Shown piece by piece: positions 15,669-23,241 of a DNA stretch of 30,488 bases. Within the stretch, counting starts at the first letter, position 1; each line of letters opens with the position of its first letter. The notes beneath the pieces are model-generated. The model ran no database searches, had not been told where the DNA came from, and saw only the letters and a program-made list of their open reading frames with translations. The position numbers and the translations under genes were made by a program. Source of the DNA: Blastocatellia bacterium (GTDB taxonomy: Bacteria; Acidobacteriota; Blastocatellia; Pyrinomonadales; Pyrinomonadaceae); contig DNNE01000215.1 of NCBI GenBank assembly GCA_003487805.1, positions 12,546 to 43,033 on the forward strand, written 5' to 3'.

Positions 15669-16388
15669 CTAAAACTGCTTGCCGTAATAGATAAACAGCG
15701 CGTTCTTTCCGCGGCCATGATTCGCGATTGCATATCCGGTGGTGAGCGCGGTAGTTTTTGAAGTAGTGATCGAAATGCCCGGACTCACGTAACCGAACCG
15801 GTTGTCACCACTGAACCAGTCAACGAGAAAAGAAACTCTCTTCGCCAGCGGTTGTTCGTAACCCACGATCGCGCCACCCTTCGTCTGCTGATCCGCTCCG
15901 GCGCCCAGCAAGGCGAAACCTCCACCGGTAAAGCGCGGGCCAAATCGGCCGCTAACGCGCTTGCTGCCCACAACGTAACATTGGCCTAAAGTATCCGTGC
16001 CTGCTCGATGAGTAATCGGCGCGTAGAGAATGCAACCGACAGCAGCCGCAGTGCCTGCACCTTCGTTGCTATAAAACTGCCACTTAACGTTCGGCTGTAC
16101 TTCGATCGGCAACTGTTGGCCAGAGACATGAGTAAATGAAATGTTCGCGCCCACCTCGACGTTGCGCGCCACGCCGACCACCGCGCGCGGAATGTAGTTC
16201 TGAAAGGAATCCTTTCGTTGCCAGGCGTAGTTGGTCAGGAAATCCATCTCGACATACACCTTCTTCGCCGCTACAACGTCGGTCGAGGGCACATTCATAA
16301 GTGTTGATTGAGCGGCGGCTTCATGCTGACCAAGACCAAGGAGAATGGACAGACCGCTCAATGCCAGGATTATGCGTCGTTTGCTCAT
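15669..16388 (-). CDS. Putative outer-membrane beta-barrel protein
   Basis: The start at 16388 gives 239 residues and places a signal peptide (MSKRRIILALSGLSILLGLG, cleavage near AAAQ-STL) at the N-terminus. The longer frame from 16502 would add an unlikely basic extension and run into a repeat. The mature part alternates hydrophobic and polar residues over many short strands with Gly/Asn turns (for example RNVEVGANISFTHV, VEVQPNVKWQFY-like and TGYAIANH). The chain ends in FIYYGKQF, with the terminal phenylalanine typical of barrels recognised by the BAM machinery. No family is recognised with confidence. Transport or adhesion is possible. Confidence 0.75.
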   Translation of the reverse strand: MSKRRIILALSGLSILLGLGQHEAAAQSTLMNVPSTDVVAAKKVYVEMDFLTNYAWQRKDSFQNYIPRAVVGVARNVEVGANISFTHVSGQQLPIEVQPNVKWQFYSNEGAGTAAAVGCILYAPITHRAGTDTLGQCYVVGSKRVSGRFGPRFTGGGFALLGAGADQQTKGGAIVGYEQPLAKRVSFLVDWFSGDNRFGYVSPGISITTSKTTALTTGYAIANHGRGKNALFIYYGKQF

Positions 16389-16480
16389 GAGTAAATTTTT
16401 TCGCCTAAGGGGTTCGGATTTTGCCCGCCAAGTTACGCTCTCTGGGAAGAGAAACGCAAATACAGCCGGCCCTCGGTTGT

Positions 16481-16594
16481 GTCTTATTCTGACTTTGCGC
16501 ATCTTTGCGCCTTAGCGTCTTTGCGTGAGATGGCCTCTTGAGGCAGCTCGCGCAAAGGCGCAAAGCCGCAAAGAAAAACCGCAAAGTAAGACAC
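16481..16594. repeat. Intergenic hairpin built from short tandem words (copy 6)
   Basis: The outer arms are GTCTTATTCTGACTTTGCG (16481-16499) and about CGCAAAGTAAGAC (16580-16592). Inside, TCTTTGCGCCTTAGCGTCTT continues as TGCGTGAG (16503-16529), answered by CGCGCAAAGGCGCAAAGCCG (16550-16569) and GCAAAG words up to 16586. The word here is CTTTGCGCC. It fills the space between the WD40 gene stop and the upstream end of the outer-membrane gene region. Confidence 0.75.
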
Positions 16595-16613
16595 TACCCG
16601 GTAGAGAAAAAGG

Positions 16614-18821
16614 CTATTTCAATACGCGATCCAGTTTTCCGGCGGCAAGTTGCCACAAAACAACGGAAGCATTGCCACTGCCGACCGCCAATATCGCTCC
16701 GCCCGGGGAAAATGCCAGCGAGGCAATCGCCAGGTCGTGACCTTTCAACGTTCGGCGAACTTTCCCTGACGCGACTTCCCAGATGATCGCGGTTCGATCG
16801 TCGCCACCCGTTGCCATTAGGGTTCCATCTCTCGAGAATGCAATCGCATTGACCGCGCCCTGGTGTCTCCTGGCTTCGAAACTGAGTGCGTTGTTCTGAG
16901 GATTCCAGACGCTCAGGGTTCCGTCCGTCCGAGCGAACGCCAGCGTCTGGTCTTGTGGACCAAATCGCAGAGCTGAAACTTCGCCGCCGGCCGCTCGGAT
17001 CTGTCTGACAGTCCCGTCATTTACATTCCAAACTTTGACGGCGCCGTCGGACGTGCTCGCGGCCAAGAGGCCACCATCAAAGGACAACGCGAGGTGCGTG
17101 ATCCTGTCCTGGATGCCTTTGAGCGATTGCCTCGTCGTCAGATTGCCGGTATTCAGCAGCACTATTTCATCGGCACAATCAATCGCCAGGATCTCGCCGT
17201 TACCAGATAACCCAATCGCCAAAGCTTTGCGGTTACCGAGAGGAACGGCGCGCTGTTCTCCACTCCCAATGTTGCGCAGTCGCACTGTTTCCTCGGATGT
17301 CACCTCGGCGACTGCGGCTCCGTCAGCCGAAATCTCCGCGACGGATCCAGTCTCACCTTCCTCAGCCAAAGTTTCCTTTGCTTCACCGGTGCGCGTGTCC
17401 CATTGCTTGATTCCGGTGTCTTCGATTTGGCCAACCACAGTCTTGCCATCCGACAGAAACGCTACGGCTGTGACACTCTTGACTGTCACCAGAAAACGCC
17501 GCAAGGCGCCGCCAGAGCTGCTCTGGTCGTCGCTGCCCAGGGTGTATCTGGTTCGCCAGGTCCGCGTCTCGAGTAACTTTACCGTGGAAGCATCAGTTTG
17601 AAATGCCATGGTTGCGCCATCGGGTGATACGCAAACTGCACTCATGGTCCCTTCGTCCCTGGCTATTAGCTTGCCGACACTGCCTGTCTGCAAGCCAGCC
17701 AATTCCATGCTGGCATGTGAGTGATTATCTTCGTTCTGCAAACCGCCGACGAATAACTGTTGACCGTTGTTCGCAAAGGTCACAGTTGAAACGACTGGTG
17801 TCGTCAGAGGGAATACCTGACCGGGGGCGCCGGTGGCAACTTCCCAGGTATGAAGCTCACTCTTGACGTCCACCTGATTGCCCTTGCGTGAAATGTTTAC
17901 GATGGCCGCCGCCAGCAGATGGCCATCAGGAGAAAAAGCGATCGCACTCAAACGGCCTTTGAACTTTTTTATTTTGAGCACTTCAGCCCCAGTGGCGCTG
18001 TTCCAAAGCCGAATCTCACCTTCATTCCAAGCGGCGACCAGATGGCCATCCGGCGAGAAGACCATGGGCCGAAGCTGCTGACGGAACATCGATAAGAAAT
18101 CTGACGGCGACGAACCGCTGAAGAATGGAAACTGAGTGGACGCGAATCTTTCTTTGAGTTTTGCTCTTAATTCTCCGGTGCGAGCGTCCAGGATTTTCAA
18201 ATCAGAGTCGAAGATCATCGACTGCAAAGGAAATGATCGAAATAGCGAATCCGAGGCCGACGCTGCGATTGATCCGCGGTTGTCCGGCACCAGCATCGCC
18301 CTCGACACGCGATTCGCAACCATCGCCAGAAGCTGTCCATCGGGCGAATGCATAGCCGCGATACTGACCAGATCCTCGTCCGGCAACTCAAGCCGCTGTT
18401 TCAACTCACCGGTTACCGGATCCCACCATTTCAATTCCGTAAACGGTCGTCCATTGCGCGCTGAACGCTTGGCAGCGATTTTCTCTTGATGCACACCGCC
18501 GCTGCCGGTAACCAGGGTTTTCCCGTCAGGAGAAAATGACACTGACCAGACAGCTCCGTCGAAACCTTTAATTGTGCGCAACAGATTTCCCGTCTGCGTA
18601 TCCCAAAGATCGACGCGATTGTCTTCACGTGAGCCGCGAGCGATAGCCAAAAGGTGACCGTCGGGAGAAAACTGCATCGCATTCACCACATCAGTCAAAG
18701 TAGTGATCACGCGCGGAGGTCGGCGGGACTGTGAATATTGAGTTATTGCAAGAACGAAGGCAGCGAGTATTACGGCGAGTTTCCGCGGTAAAGATGAATC
18801 GAAAATCGGGAGGAATTTCAC
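16614..18821 (-). CDS. Exported or membrane-anchored WD40 double-propeller protein
   Basis: A 735-residue protein beginning with a signal peptide or anchor (hydrophobic run about 14-27, LAVILAAFVLAIT). The remainder is WD40: about 14 recurrent blocks of the type FSPDGxxLA with following VxLWD or VxxW strands can be counted, the first near residue 51 and the last near 712. Fourteen blades would make two seven-bladed propellers. No kinase or other domain is attached. WD40 propellers are interaction platforms, and no partner is evident. It begins 15 bases after the stop of the phosphopentomutase gene on the same strand, so the two are probably transcribed together, although a functional connection is not obvious. 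Confidence 0.9.
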   Translation of the reverse strand: MKFLPIFDSSLPRKLAVILAAFVLAITQYSQSRRPPRVITTLTDVVNAMQFSPDGHLLAIARGSREDNRVDLWDTQTGNLLRTIKGFDGAVWSVSFSPDGKTLVTGSGGVHQEKIAAKRSARNGRPFTELKWWDPVTGELKQRLELPDEDLVSIAAMHSPDGQLLAMVANRVSRAMLVPDNRGSIAASASDSLFRSFPLQSMIFDSDLKILDARTGELRAKLKERFASTQFPFFSGSSPSDFLSMFRQQLRPMVFSPDGHLVAAWNEGEIRLWNSATGAEVLKIKKFKGRLSAIAFSPDGHLLAAAIVNISRKGNQVDVKSELHTWEVATGAPGQVFPLTTPVVSTVTFANNGQQLFVGGLQNEDNHSHASMELAGLQTGSVGKLIARDEGTMSAVCVSPDGATMAFQTDASTVKLLETRTWRTRYTLGSDDQSSSGGALRRFLVTVKSVTAVAFLSDGKTVVGQIEDTGIKQWDTRTGEAKETLAEEGETGSVAEISADGAAVAEVTSEETVRLRNIGSGEQRAVPLGNRKALAIGLSGNGEILAIDCADEIVLLNTGNLTTRQSLKGIQDRITHLALSFDGGLLAASTSDGAVKVWNVNDGTVRQIRAAGGEVSALRFGPQDQTLAFARTDGTLSVWNPQNNALSFEARRHQGAVNAIAFSRDGTLMATGGDDRTAIIWEVASGKVRRTLKGHDLAIASLAFSPGGAILAVGSGNASVVLWQLAAGKLDRVLK

Positions 18822-18836
18822 TGTGTCATTCCAGGC

Positions 18837-20027
18837 TCAAAGGTTGGGCCTCACGCGATTGAGGAAACCGTCGCCGGCGCGCAGGTCCAGGCCGAAATTA
18901 TCGGCGATCGTTCTGCCAATATCCGCCAGGGATGATCGGGTTCCCAAATTTACACCCGCTTGCGCCTTCTTTCCATAGACAATTAATGGCGCGTATTCCC
19001 GCGTGTGATCCGTGCCGGGATAGGTCGGATCGTTTCCATGATCGGCAGTGATCATCAGCAGATCGCCGTCGCGCATCACGTCTTCGATCTCTGGCCAGCG
19101 CGAATCGAAGTGCTCGAGAGCGCGCGCATAACCTTCGGTGTCGCGGCGATGGCCATAAAGCATGTCGAAGTCTACGAGGTTCGAAAAGATCAATCCGCGC
19201 GTCTCGTCCTTCAATGCCCTGATCGTCTGATCGATTGATTGTTCGTTGTTCCTGGCCGTCAGATCCTGCGTCACGCCTTCCGAATCGTAAATCGAAGCAA
19301 TCTTTCCAATCGAGACTACGTCCAAACCGTTGTCGCTCAACAGTGGCAAGAGATTTTCGCGCGGTGGCGGAACTGCGTAGTCGTGACGATTCTCTGTGCG
19401 ATAGAACGAGCCGGGCTGGCCAAGAAAAGGACGCGCGATGACGCGACCAACTTCGTGTTCGCCGCGCAGGATGTCGCGTGCGATTTCGCAAATCTCGTAG
19501 AGACGTTCGAGCGGAATGACTTCTTCATGGGCCGCGATCTGAAAAACTGAATCGGCCGATGTGTAAACGATCGGCTTCTTTGTCTTCACATGTTCCGCGC
19601 CCAACTCTTTTATGATTTCGGTTCCGCTGGCGGGAATGTTGCCGAGAATTCCCGGCACGCCGGTCTTCGCGATGAACTCATCAATCACAAACTGCGGAAA
19701 ACCATTAGGGTAAGTTGGAAACGCGCGCTCAAGAATGATCCCGGCCATCTCCCAATGACCGGTCGTCGTGTCCTTCCCATTTGATCGGAGCGCGCACTTG
19801 CCATACGAGCCACGGGGTTTTTCGATTCTTGCGACGCCTGACAACGGACGTATGTTGCCCAAGCCCAGGCTGCGCAGATTCGGCAGCTGAAGTTGTCGCG
19901 ATTCACATATATGACCGAAGGTGTCAGATCCGGCGTCGCCCCATTCCGGCGCGTCCGGCATCGCGCCGATGCCGGCGCCGTCGAGGACGATTAAGGTGAT
20001 GCGATTGAAAGAAAAGCCCTCTGCCAT
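18837..20027 (-). CDS. deoB: Phosphopentomutase
   Basis: The enzyme interconverts (deoxy)ribose 1-phosphate and 5-phosphate, linking nucleoside breakdown to the pentose phosphate pathway, in the cytosol. The 396 residues match the family's usual length of about 390-410. Visible features are IVLDGAGIGAMPD (13-25, with metal ligand D16), GKDTTTGHWEMAG (84-96, containing the phosphorylated threonine), the cap domain, SNLVDFDMLYGHRRD and MITADHGNDPTYPGTDHTRE, the C-terminal metal site. All alkaline-phosphatase-superfamily ligands are present. GAGG lies about 12 bases upstream of the ATG. The WD40 gene follows after 15 bases. The upstream region (20028-20088) is shared with the divergent hicB gene. 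Confidence 0.96.
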   Translation of the reverse strand: MAEGFSFNRITLIVLDGAGIGAMPDAPEWGDAGSDTFGHICESRQLQLPNLRSLGLGNIRPLSGVARIEKPRGSYGKCALRSNGKDTTTGHWEMAGIILERAFPTYPNGFPQFVIDEFIAKTGVPGILGNIPASGTEIIKELGAEHVKTKKPIVYTSADSVFQIAAHEEVIPLERLYEICEIARDILRGEHEVGRVIARPFLGQPGSFYRTENRHDYAVPPPRENLLPLLSDNGLDVVSIGKIASIYDSEGVTQDLTARNNEQSIDQTIRALKDETRGLIFSNLVDFDMLYGHRRDTEGYARALEHFDSRWPEIEDVMRDGDLLMITADHGNDPTYPGTDHTREYAPLIVYGKKAQAGVNLGTRSSLADIGRTIADNFGLDLRAGDGFLNRVRPNL

Positions 20028-20075
20028 GCCAGTGTGAACCTCGAATGATCTTTTAGGATTGAGGCTGCTAAGTTA

Positions 20076-20081
20076 TATAAT
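20076..20081 (+). promoter_or_regulatory. Perfect TATAAT -10 box, likely leaderless hicB promoter
   Basis: TATAAT at 20076-20081 ends seven bases before the ATG at 20089, so initiation would fall at about the A of the start codon. No Shine-Dalgarno sequence is present. The best 17-base-spaced -35 candidate (TTAGGA, 20053-20058) is poor. The surrounding TTATATAA is nearly self-complementary, so the same site could also serve the divergent deoB gene. Confidence 0.5.
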
Positions 20082-20088
20082 CACGCTC

Positions 20089-20331
20089 ATGGAAGCAAAC
20101 GGAAAGTACAGCTTCACAATGCTCTTCGAGCCAGCCGAAGAAGGCGGCTATGTCGTGACCTGTCCAGCATTGCCAGGTTTAGTTACTGAAGGCGACACGA
20201 TGGAAGAAGCGCGACGAATGGCTGAAGATGCGTTACGAGGTTATCTTGAGAGCCTACTTGAGGACGGTCTTTCGATTCCCGCTGATAAGAGTCCGATAGC
20301 AGAGCCCATTGAAATTGCACTCGTATCCTAA
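20089..20331 (+). CDS. hicB: HicB-family antitoxin
   Basis: From ATG 20089 this is 80 residues. The frame opens at ATG 20059, but that start would place a strong -10 box inside the coding region. The HicB partial RNase H-like fold is recognisable by FEPAEEGGYVVTCPALPG (about 13-30), then LVTEGDTMEEARRMAEDALR and a hydrophobic end. HicB proteins bind and block the HicA mRNA interferase, and many also repress their own promoter through a C-terminal DNA-binding domain. That domain is absent in this short form, so autoregulation would need another route. The hicA gene follows after 54 bases. Antitoxin-first order is the less common arrangement for this family. Confidence 0.92.
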   Translation: MEANGKYSFTMLFEPAEEGGYVVTCPALPGLVTEGDTMEEARRMAEDALRGYLESLLEDGLSIPADKSPIAEPIEIALVS

Positions 20332-20385
20332 ATTCGCGGCCACTCCCCGCGCAATCACATCAATGCTTTATGTTAGCTTCCGGCC

Positions 20386-20616
20386 ATGAAGCGAAATCTT
20401 CCAGTTGTTCGGCCCAGGGAATTAATTAGAGCGCTTGAACGTGCCGGGTTTTTCATTCATCGCGTCAGTGGCAGTCACTACATCCTCAAGCATCCGACAA
20501 GACTAACTCTTCGCGTGACTGTGCCTTTCCACAATCGCGATCTAAAGCGCGGGACTCTTCAATCGATTGTTAAGCAAGCGGGATTTACGAACGAAGAGTT
20601 TCTGAAGCTTCTGTGA
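20386..20616 (+). CDS. hicA: HicA-family mRNA interferase toxin
   Basis: A 76-residue protein with the double-stranded-RNA-binding-like HicA fold. The family signature is plain: PRELIRALERAGF (10-22), then GSHYIL (29-34) with catalytic histidine H31, TVPFHN (45-50), and a C-terminal GTLQSIVKQAGFTNEEFLKLL helix pair (split here for length: GTLQSIVKQAG at 56-66 then FTNEEFLKLL). HicA cleaves mRNA when freed from HicB, slowing growth under stress. The gene is complete and appears functional. TATGTT at 20369-20374 ends 11 bases before the ATG, so a second weak promoter for the toxin is possible but not well supported. There is no phage or transposon gene next to the pair. Confidence 0.94.
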   Translation: MKRNLPVVRPRELIRALERAGFFIHRVSGSHYILKHPTRLTLRVTVPFHNRDLKRGTLQSIVKQAGFTNEEFLKLL

Positions 20617-20680
20617 AGACGCCCTCCCTCACGGTCGGGCTACTGCCCCGCTTTGGCATCTACTGCTTACTGCCCACTGC

Positions 20681-21928
20681 TTACTGCTTACTTTCTTTCG
20701 GCGCGTAGTATCCATCGCGCGCGCGCACGCTGGCGTCTTTCACCCCGCGCAGCTCGACTTTGATTTGGCGAAAGCGCCCATCACGAGTTTTGTCTGATGG
20801 ATAATAACCGAGGCTGTATTGAGTGCCGATTTCGTTAGCGACTTGCGCGAAGGCGGCGCTCGCTTCCTGCAAACTGGCCGCGGAAAAATTCTTTCCGCCG
20901 GTGGCCCGCGCGAGCTCACCCATCTCGCGACGCGCCAGATTGTAAAGCTGGCGGCTAATGTCCATTCTTTCGAACTGGCCCATCCGGCAAAAATCCTGGT
21001 AGTCCTCGCGTTGGGCGGACGGGACAAACAGACGCCGGAACCGTTCCAACTGTTTCGCGGAGAGCGTCAGGCGGCCGTCGTCCTGACAGTCCTTCAACAA
21101 ACGATCTTCGACGTAGTCTTCGGTGCTCACCTGAATGAAGTAAGCAGCCACCCCGGCGCGCGACAGCCTGGTGCGCGCTTCAGCGAAATCAGAATTGCTG
21201 CTGGAGTCGACTCCGTCGGTCAGCGCCACAACCGCACGACGGCCGCGAAATTGATCGGTTGGCGGATCATGAAAAACCTGATCGCTGATGCGCAACAAAG
21301 CGTCGTAGAAAGGCGTGCCGTTGCTGGTGCCGAGATTCGCCACCGCATTGCGCAAGGCAGTGCGTTTGTCCGTCAACGCCGTCAGCACATCCACTGAAGC
21401 GACCGGCCCATTAGCCCCACGCTCGTTGTTGAAGGCCACGACCGAAACTCGATCGCCCGCTCTTAGCGCGCTAATAAATGCGTTCGCGGCGTCGCGGATA
21501 AGCCCCAGGTCTTCGCGCGTCGAACCTGAGGTATCGAGCAACAGCGCAATTTCAAACGGCGCTTCAGTTGTCGCAAAGTTCGTCAGGCTTTGCGGCTTAC
21601 CGTCTTCGAAAACTGCAAAGTTCTCTTGTCGCAAAGTCGGAATCGGCCGGCCAGTCTTGTCCGTGACAATCGCGGGCACTGTGACGAGCTGTGTCTCGAC
21701 GCGCACAACATCGCCCTCGTCCACCTCTTCTGCTGAATTTGTTTGCGACTGGTTCGCAGGCCGCGCGTTAGTGTTCTGATTGGCTCCGACCGTGCGCGGC
21801 CGTTGCTGTTGATTGGTTTGCTGGTTGCTCTGTGAAGATACCGTTCGCTGGGCGAACAGCAGCGCCACAAAGAGTAGCGGCCAAACAAAATGAATCAACA
21901 GGTTTACTGAGACTCGACGTACGCGCAT
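20681..21928 (-). CDS. Secreted VWA protein with the VWFA-related Acidobacterial domain
   Basis: A 415-residue protein with a signal peptide or anchor (about 8-26, HFVWPLLFVALLFAQ). A low-complexity Gln/Asn/Thr linker (about 33-66) follows, then a beta-rich strand block RVETQLVTVPAIVTDKTGRP (76-95) with FAVFEDGKPQSLTNF, typical of the VWFA-related Acidobacterial domain (TIGR03436). The VWA fold starts at FEIALLLDTSGSTRED, with the metal-binding MIDAS motif D132-T-S134-G-S136. ALTDGVDSSSN supplies the later MIDAS aspartate. The MIDAS is complete, so metal-dependent ligand binding is expected. Many such proteins occur per acidobacterial genome, with unknown ligands. This is the strongest taxonomic pointer in the window. 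The divergent neighbour is the glycine-rich protein, across a 503-base gap. Confidence 0.93.
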   Translation of the reverse strand: MRVRRVSVNLLIHFVWPLLFVALLFAQRTVSSQSNQQTNQQQRPRTVGANQNTNARPANQSQTNSAEEVDEGDVVRVETQLVTVPAIVTDKTGRPIPTLRQENFAVFEDGKPQSLTNFATTEAPFEIALLLDTSGSTREDLGLIRDAANAFISALRAGDRVSVVAFNNERGANGPVASVDVLTALTDKRTALRNAVANLGTSNGTPFYDALLRISDQVFHDPPTDQFRGRRAVVALTDGVDSSSNSDFAEARTRLSRAGVAAYFIQVSTEDYVEDRLLKDCQDDGRLTLSAKQLERFRRLFVPSAQREDYQDFCRMGQFERMDISRQLYNLARREMGELARATGGKNFSAASLQEASAAFAQVANEIGTQYSLGYYPSDKTRDGRFRQIKVELRGVKDASVRARDGYYAPKESKQ

Positions 21929-22010
21929 GGAATTAAATGAAGCTGACGGCTCCGGGGTTGATAAATAATAACGTCAAAGCATTGAGCAGGCCAAGGCCCA
22001 AATTTCAAAA

Positions 22011-22229
22011 CCGCGAACGATGGCCTTGCCCAAAAAGTGGTATGGAGGGAAGAGACACGCGAATACTGGGAGCGCGGGCGCCCTCGCCCGCTATGAGCGC
22101 GAAGCGCGAAACAGTTACGGCGTCAAGAGTTTTGAGATTGAGCGTGCTGCGGGCGAGGGCGCCCGCGCTCCCAGTACTAACCGGCTCGTTCCGGATCGGA
22201 TCGACTTTTTGGGCAAAGCCGCGAACGAT
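22011..22229. mobile_element. MITE-like element with direct-repeat flanks and nested inverted repeats
   Basis: An 11-base sequence, CCGCGAACGAT, occurs at 22011-22021 and again at 22219-22229. Just inside are inverted repeats CCTTGCCCAAAAAGT (22024-22038) and ACTTTTTGGGCAAAG (22204-22218), 14 of 15 matching. The direct repeats look like a target-site duplication. A perfect inverted repeat of 28 bases lies inside. No open frame is credible within it and no transposase is nearby. The rest of the 21929-22431 gap (503 bases) shows no recognisable gene. Confidence 0.7.
22064..22176. repeat. Perfect 28-bp inverted repeat inside the MITE-like element
   Basis: Arms 22064-22091 and 22149-22176 are exact reverse complements (they begin TACTGGGAGCGCGGGCG and end CGCCCGCGCTCCCAGTA). 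The 57-base interior has AGCGCGAAGCGCG-type words and a TTTTGAGATTGAGC stretch. The GGGAGCGCGGGCGCCCTCGC and complementary words resemble repeats seen in other acidobacterial intergenic regions; that comparison is from memory and not searched. Confidence 0.85.
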
Positions 22230-22431
22230 AGAGAGCGATCAAAAACGCAGCCTGGAAATAACAGGGAGCGTCGTGTGCTTAATCCGTCGGGCGCCCTTGC
22301 TGACGCGCGGGCTTCGGCCGCGTCTTGACACCCTTCGTTGCTTTCCTTACGATCACGTTCGTCATCGTTCAGGAAATCGGCAAACATCACGCTCGCAATC
22401 ATTCTGAAGTAACTTTTGGAGACTGAAGCGT

Positions 22432-22731
22432 ATGCATCGGACAAAAACATTACGCATGATGTCGCTGCTCCTGGCGGTTTGCTTGTTGTCGATGACACTG
22501 TTTCTGCCGAGCGGTGAAGCGCAACGGCGGCGACGACGGCATAACCCGCAGGCAGGAAAAGCTAAAGCCGCAAAACGCATTGGCATTGGAACTGCCGCCG
22601 GTGCGGGCGCTGGCGCCTTGATTAACGGCAAGAAGGGCGCGCTGATTGGCGCCGGTGCGGGCGCCGGAGCCGGTGCGGTCTACCACTATCATAAGAAGCG
22701 ACAGTGGCGCCGAAGGCATCGTAATCGGTAA
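22432..22731 (+). CDS. Small exported glycine-zipper protein with basic ends
   Basis: A 99-residue protein that is not assigned to a named family. It has a signal-like start (hydrophobic run about 9-26, LRMMSLLLAVCLLSMTLFL, cleavage near GEA-Q), a very basic segment QRRRRRH (about 31-37), and a Gly/Ala-rich zipper (about 51-80) with repeats such as GAGAGALINGKKGALIGAGA, then a basic tail KKRQWRRRHRNR. Glycine-zipper segments usually insert into or associate with membranes. GGAG eleven bases upstream of the ATG supports translation. The gene stops 15 bases before tRNA-Val, so the tRNA may be made from a promoter in or before this gene. Product function unknown. Confidence 0.75.
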   Translation: MHRTKTLRMMSLLLAVCLLSMTLFLPSGEAQRRRRRHNPQAGKAKAAKRIGIGTAAGAGAGALINGKKGALIGAGAGAGAGAVYHYHKKRQWRRRHRNR

Positions 22732-22746
22732 TTGATTTTTGAAAAT

Positions 22747-22821
22747 GGGCACGTATGTCAATGGTAGACGGCTTCCCTTACAAGGAAGAGGTTGGGGGTT
22801 CGAGTCCCTCCGCGCCCACCA
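22747..22821 (+). tRNA. tRNA-Val (anticodon TAC)
   Basis: A 75-base cloverleaf folded by hand. Acceptor GGGCACG pairs with CGCGCCC with an A-C mismatch at the fifth pair. The D stem TGTC/GACG has a T-G closing pair and a 7-base loop that keeps GG. The anticodon stem CTTCC/GGAAG encloses CTTACAA, giving anticodon TAC at 22779-22781. The T arm GGGGG/CCCTC has loop TTCGAGT. CCA is encoded. The mismatch and the short D loop are slightly unusual, but the fold is otherwise complete. Confidence 0.88.
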
Positions 22822-22857
22822 GTCTGAGTTCTCAAATCTCAGATTCTGAGATTTGAA

Positions 22858-22939
<82 letters not shown>

Positions 22940-22946
22940 TTTCTGG

Positions 22947-22988
22947 AAGCGGTTGCTTTTCATTTGAGGAGCAACCGCTTTTTCTTTT
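22947..22988 (+). terminator. Rho-independent terminator of the tRNA pair
   Basis: A perfect 11-bp stem AAGCGGTTGCT (22947-22957) pairs with AGCAACCGCTT (22970-22980) across a 12-base loop, followed by a T-rich run (TTTCTTTT). A nearly identical hairpin occurs at 25238-25280. From here to the next start codon (23242) the gap holds a candidate promoter but no other feature. Confidence 0.9.
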
Positions 22989-23066
22989 CGGCACCAAAGA
23001 GCGATTGACCGGCCGGGCAGTCGTTCGCGCGCCAGGCTGCTAACCTCACTAAGAGTAGTGAAATCC

Positions 23067-23096
23067 TTGACTCTGCAGCCAACCGTGGAGTATGGT
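23067..23096 (+). promoter_or_regulatory. Candidate sigma-70-type promoter for the 649-residue protein gene
   Basis: TTGACT (23067-23072) and TATGGT (23091-23096) are separated by 18 bases. Initiation near 23103 would leave a leader of about 140 bases, long compared with the other genes here. No riboswitch-like fold was recognised in it. Confidence 0.4.
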
Positions 23097-23241
23097 CTCG
23101 CCCACAGTTCCAAAACGGCTGAATCCCACGAGCCTCGCATGCACTTGTAGTATCCAGCCTGTTACAGGAAATCCGAATAAACCCCGAGCGCGGACTGTCT
23201 TCGTGATTCTTCGCGCTTCCATCCAAAATAGGAGGTTTAAC

